Source: an uncultured Lachnospiraceae bacterium (GTDB lineage: Bacteria > Bacillota > Clostridia > Lachnospirales > Lachnospiraceae). Taken from it: a stretch of DNA of 12,595 nucleotides. The notes beneath the pieces were generated by a model, which saw only the letters and a program-made list of their open reading frames with translations, did not search any database and was not told the DNA's origin. The translations under genes and the position numbers were made by a program. The stretch spans positions 1-12,595 of the forward strand of contig CAKRLN010000046.1 in assembly GCA_934359535.1 (NCBI GenBank), written 5' to 3'. Of the stretch, positions 11,921-12,595 are shown one piece after another (positions within the stretch are counted from its first letter, which is position 1; each line of letters starts with the position of its first letter).

Positions 11921-12054
11921 TTAAGCAAACCACTCGATTATTTTGCCTAATACTCCGATGACTGTCATTCCGCAAAAGCCGAGCGCGCCCATATGCCAGA
12001 AAAAATGACCAGCCAAAATGCCTGCTCAAACGGGTTCATGTTCAAAGGATTCAT
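11921..12054 (-). pseudogene. Small membrane protein gene with a one-base frameshift
   Basis: ATG at 12052-12054 follows GGAG (12064-12067) at 9 nt. The frame reads MNPLNMNPFEQAFWLVIF and then leaves a good frame at a run of six A on the + strand (12000-12005). One extra base there would give FFWHMGALGFCGMTVIGVLG then KIIEWFA and stop at 11921-11923, 44 residues with a hydrophobic body and a short polar start. The composition on both sides of the run is that of one single-pass or two-pass membrane peptide. Either a real mutation or a homopolymer sequencing slip explains it. No named family. Confidence 0.5.
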
Positions 12055-12526
12055 TTTCGTTTTCTCCAAATTATTTTCTCTCTTTTCATGTACTGCGCGA
12101 TTGATTTTTGTTCAGCGAAAATTTTCAGCCCATCGGAATCACGTCCTTTACTTTAAAATTGCACATATAAAAAATTTTCTCTAACCTGCTTTTGTTTTTA
12201 TGTATTTATCTCCCGCTCCGTGATGCCGCACAGCGGGCAGAGGGTATATCCTCTGCCGCTGCACTTACATAGGAGTAGAGAGGTGGTTGTCATTTTCAAG
12301 GCGCGAACGGGCAAAATTATTCACCCGCCGTGCGCACAAATTATAATGCAAAACGGTGTTTTATGTAACCGCCGATGCAAAAGTATAGATAAAACATGCA
12401 GAAAAAGAGATTTTCCGCTGTTAAGCGTCCCATATATATAGTCTGCGAAAATGAAAAAGGTTACACTTTTTTTCAAAAAATTTTTCAATTTTTTTGCGGG
12501 CAGGCCGTATTTTTGAACAAAATCAT
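12055..12526. other. Intergenic stretch with hairpin and tiny Cys-rich frame
   Basis: AT-rich, no confident gene. GGCAGAGG (12236-12243) pairs with CCTCTGCC (12250-12257), extended by AGC/GCT past one bulged base, a strong hairpin inside the tiny Cys-rich frame described separately. The part from 12460 to 12520 is long T and A runs without visible coding. Confidence 0.4.
12198..12293 (-). CDS. Tiny Cys-rich open frame, doubtful
   Basis: 31 residues: MTTTSLLLCKCSGRGYTL, then CPLCGITEREINT. The CxC and CPxCG spacing is that of a small zinc knuckle, which is unusual by chance, but there is no ribosome site before the ATG at 12291-12293 and the frame overlaps a strong hairpin. It may be the remnant of the end of a zinc-ribbon protein. 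Confidence 0.25.
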   Translation of the reverse strand: MTTTSLLLCKCSGRGYTLCPLCGITEREINT

Positions 12527-12595
12527 AACCACTAGTAAACTAGTGGTTTGCACAGCCCCTATAAGGGGCGCCTACTGGCTAAGCCCCTGAAAGGG
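12527..12595. mobile_element. Possible IS200/IS605-type element end, cut by window edge
   Basis: Three palindromes follow each other: AACCACTAG (12527-12535) with CTAGTGGTT (12540-12548), loop TAAA; GCCCCT (12555-12560) with AGGGGC (12564-12569), loop ATA; and GCCCC...GGG starting at 12583, truncated by the window end. Closely spaced imperfect hairpins like these are typical subterminal structures of IS200/IS605 elements, whose Y1 transposase recognises them as single-stranded DNA. No transposase is in the window, so the call rests on hairpins and recall alone. Confidence 0.4.

Overview
The window looks like a chromosomal segment from a low-to-mid GC Gram-positive anaerobe of the Clostridia (gut Oscillospirales/Ruminococcaceae-like is my guess). 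The reasons are consensus sigma-A promoters, GGAGG ribosome sites, Rhs/YD-repeat wall-protein relics of clostridial type and a TM1266-type small protein. Every gene I can support lies on the minus strand, so transcription runs from high to low coordinates. No rRNA, tRNA or CRISPR array was seen.

Left part (about 1-2800) is ordinary and fairly GC-rich. It holds a histidine phosphatase (162-887), a two-gene operon of a zinc-ribbon membrane protein (1313-1831) and a TM1266-like ACT-fold protein (1042-1299), and a GT8 glycosyltransferase (1917-2723). Three of these transcription units have textbook promoters with 17-nt spacers.

Middle part (about 2800-9850) is visibly AT-richer and is an accessory island: a row of displaced Rhs toxin tips. 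Read right to left it contains an orphan immunity-like gene (9297-9848); an Rhs C-terminal fragment with a short basic tip (8468-9226) followed by an HELTH zincin-like gene (7983-8465); a second Rhs fragment with its toxin tip (7044-7982) and partner (6601-7029); a broken Rhs/pretoxin/PD-(D/E)XK-like tip (5994-6430) with a DUF4304 partner (5526-5984); an Rhs scrap fused in frame to another tip (5120-5350) with a double-barrel partner (4560-5096); two decapitated tips (4262-4534 and 3612-3794) with partners (3811-4269 and 3154-3615); and a last Rhs scrap without a tip (2863-2997). The toxin halves are truncated or broken, but all partner genes are intact with good ribosome sites. The likely present role is therefore an immunity reservoir plus raw material for toxin-tip switching. 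Hairpin repeats lie just downstream of four of the partner genes (9243-9285, 6481-6575, 5434-5525, 3085-3150), and both the hairpins and the Rhs parts decay from right to left.

Right part (about 9850-12595) holds a DUF5071 gene, a DUF1871-like gene with a related leader sequence, a three-helix membrane protein, a frameshifted 44-residue membrane peptide, sparse hairpin-bearing DNA, and at the edge a set of palindromes resembling an IS200/IS605-type end. The full-length Rhs gene that would feed on this array is not in the window; if it exists it should lie beyond 12595.
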